Part shown: positions 4,555 through 5,204 of the stretch, piece after piece
Numbering within the stretch: the first letter of the stretch is position 1
How the letters are laid out: every line of letters starts with the position of its first letter
From: JAEKLB01 sp050249235
GTDB taxonomy: Bacteria; Actinomycetota; Acidimicrobiia; Acidimicrobiales; CADCSY01
Length of the DNA: 5,204 nt
Direction: 5' to 3'
NCBI GenBank assembly: GCA_050249235.1
Contig: JBFWQW010000149.1
Coordinates: 1-5,204, forward strand
Translations under genes and position numbers: made by a program
The notes under the pieces: model-generated
Database searches by the model: none
What the model was told of the DNA's origin: nothing
The model's input: only the letters and a program-made list of their open reading frames with translations

Positions 4555-5204
4555 GTGGGGGTGCCGCCGCACGTCGCGCCGATGCTCGCCACCCCCAGCC
4601 GCGAGCTGCCGACCGACCCGGAGCGGTGGACCTTCGAGCCGAAGTGGGACGGCATCCGCATCCTCGCCTACTGGGACGGCATGACCACCCGCCTCGAGAC
4701 CCGAAGCCTCCGGGACGTGACCGCCACCTGGCCGGAGCTGGCCGGCATGGGCGAGGCGACCGGCCGCGTGACCTGGGTGGTCGACGGCGAGATCGTCGCC
4801 TTCGACGCCGGCGGCCGGCCCAGCTTCCAGCTCCTCCAGGAGCGGATGCACGTGGCCGACGCGGCCACCGCGGCCCGGCTGGCGGCCGAGGTCCCGGCGT
4901 CGTTCGTCGCCTTCGACCTGCTCCACCTCGACGGCACCGATCTCTTCGACCTGCCCTGGACCGACCGGCGCCGCCTGCTCGAGGCCCTCGAGCTCGCCGG
5001 TCCCCGCTGGGCCACCACCCCGTCGTTCCCGGGTGAGGGCCGGGCCCTGCTCGACCAGGCCGCGGCCCAGGGGATGGAGGGCGTCGTCGCCAAGCGCCTC
5101 GACAGCACGTACCTTCCCGGCACCCGGACGAGCGCCTGGCGCAAGGTGAAGGTGGTCCGCGACGACGAGTTCGTGGTCGGCGGCTGGCTCCCGGGTCAGG
5201 GACG
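4555..5204 (+). CDS. ATP-dependent DNA ligase (LigD/LigC-type), 3' truncated
   Basis: This gene encodes an ATP-dependent DNA ligase that seals nicks or breaks through a lysyl-AMP intermediate. It resembles the ligase domain of LigD and the stand-alone LigC enzymes linked to non-homologous end joining. From the GTG at 4555, 216 codons are present and the frame runs off the window. The adenylation domain motifs appear in order: motif I EPKWDGIR with nucleophile Lys30 and Arg35; motif III VVDGEIVAFD (75-84); motif IIIa FVAFDLLHLDG (117-127); motif IV MEGVVAKR (174-181); motif V WRKVKV (195-200). The following DDEFVVGGWLPGQG is the start of the OB-fold domain. The protein begins about 30 residues before motif I, so no polymerase or nuclease domain precedes it; whether one follows is not visible. 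The TRSLRDVT segment (49-56) replaces the common SRNG-type motif Ia while keeping the Arg. It is divergent from the CoxL-like gene with a 57-bp gap, and no ku gene is in view. Confidence 0.92.
   Translation, partial: MGVPPHVAPMLATPSRELPTDPERWTFEPKWDGIRILAYWDGMTTRLETRSLRDVTATWPELAGMGEATGRVTWVVDGEIVAFDAGGRPSFQLLQERMHVADAATAARLAAEVPASFVAFDLLHLDGTDLFDLPWTDRRRLLEALELAGPRWATTPSFPGEGRALLDQAAAQGMEGVVAKRLDSTYLPGTRTSAWRKVKVVRDDEFVVGGWLPGQG

Noticed and set aside
4498..4926. N-terminal extension of the CoxL-like frame up to 4926
   Set aside because: The extra 143 residues are antisense to conserved ligase motifs and match no hydroxylase domain. The family N-terminus begins right at the ATG at 4497.

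Overview
The window is very GC-rich chromosomal DNA. It has strong G/C bias at codon third positions, GTG as well as ATG starts, and promoter-like TANNNT hexamers lying 6-8 bases in front of start codons that lack a Shine-Dalgarno sequence. That combination suggests a high-GC actinobacterium, possibly an acidimicrobial lineage. The lineage is an inference from style and gene content; there is no rRNA or other marker gene to confirm it. I see no IS element, integrase, tRNA, rRNA or CRISPR array.

Layout, left to right. Bases 1-207 hold no gene I can support, but contain a perfect 20-bp palindrome (167-186) just before a small hypothetical gene (208-492, +, 94 aa). A nested GC-rich stem-loop (496-553) separates this gene from a DksA/TraR-type zinc-finger gene (616-1278, +, 220 aa). 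The zinc-finger gene converges on a dienelactone hydrolase gene (1412-2098, -, 228 aa), with a palindrome-rich 133-bp gap between them. Upstream of the hydrolase on the same strand is a complete 763-aa molybdenum hydroxylase large subunit of the CoxL form II type (2206-4497, -). A 57-bp divergent promoter region separates it from an ATP-dependent DNA ligase (4555 to the window end, +, truncated at the 3' side).

How the genes relate: they look like several independent transcription units, not one pathway. The molybdenum hydroxylase and the hydrolase share a strand and could both act in oxidising or hydrolysing small carbonyl or cyclic compounds. However, the hydrolase appears to have its own leaderless promoter. 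The hydroxylase also lacks adjacent genes for the [2Fe-2S] and FAD subunits it would need. The ligase resembles the ligase module of the bacterial non-homologous end-joining system, and the zinc-finger protein is a probable RNA polymerase-associated regulator.

No clearly new multi-gene system is visible. The most notable points are the orphan CoxL-like subunit with a Cys-less active-site loop, the His-for-Cys change in the DksA-type zinc finger, the consistent leaderless promoter layout of three genes, and the 20-bp palindrome.
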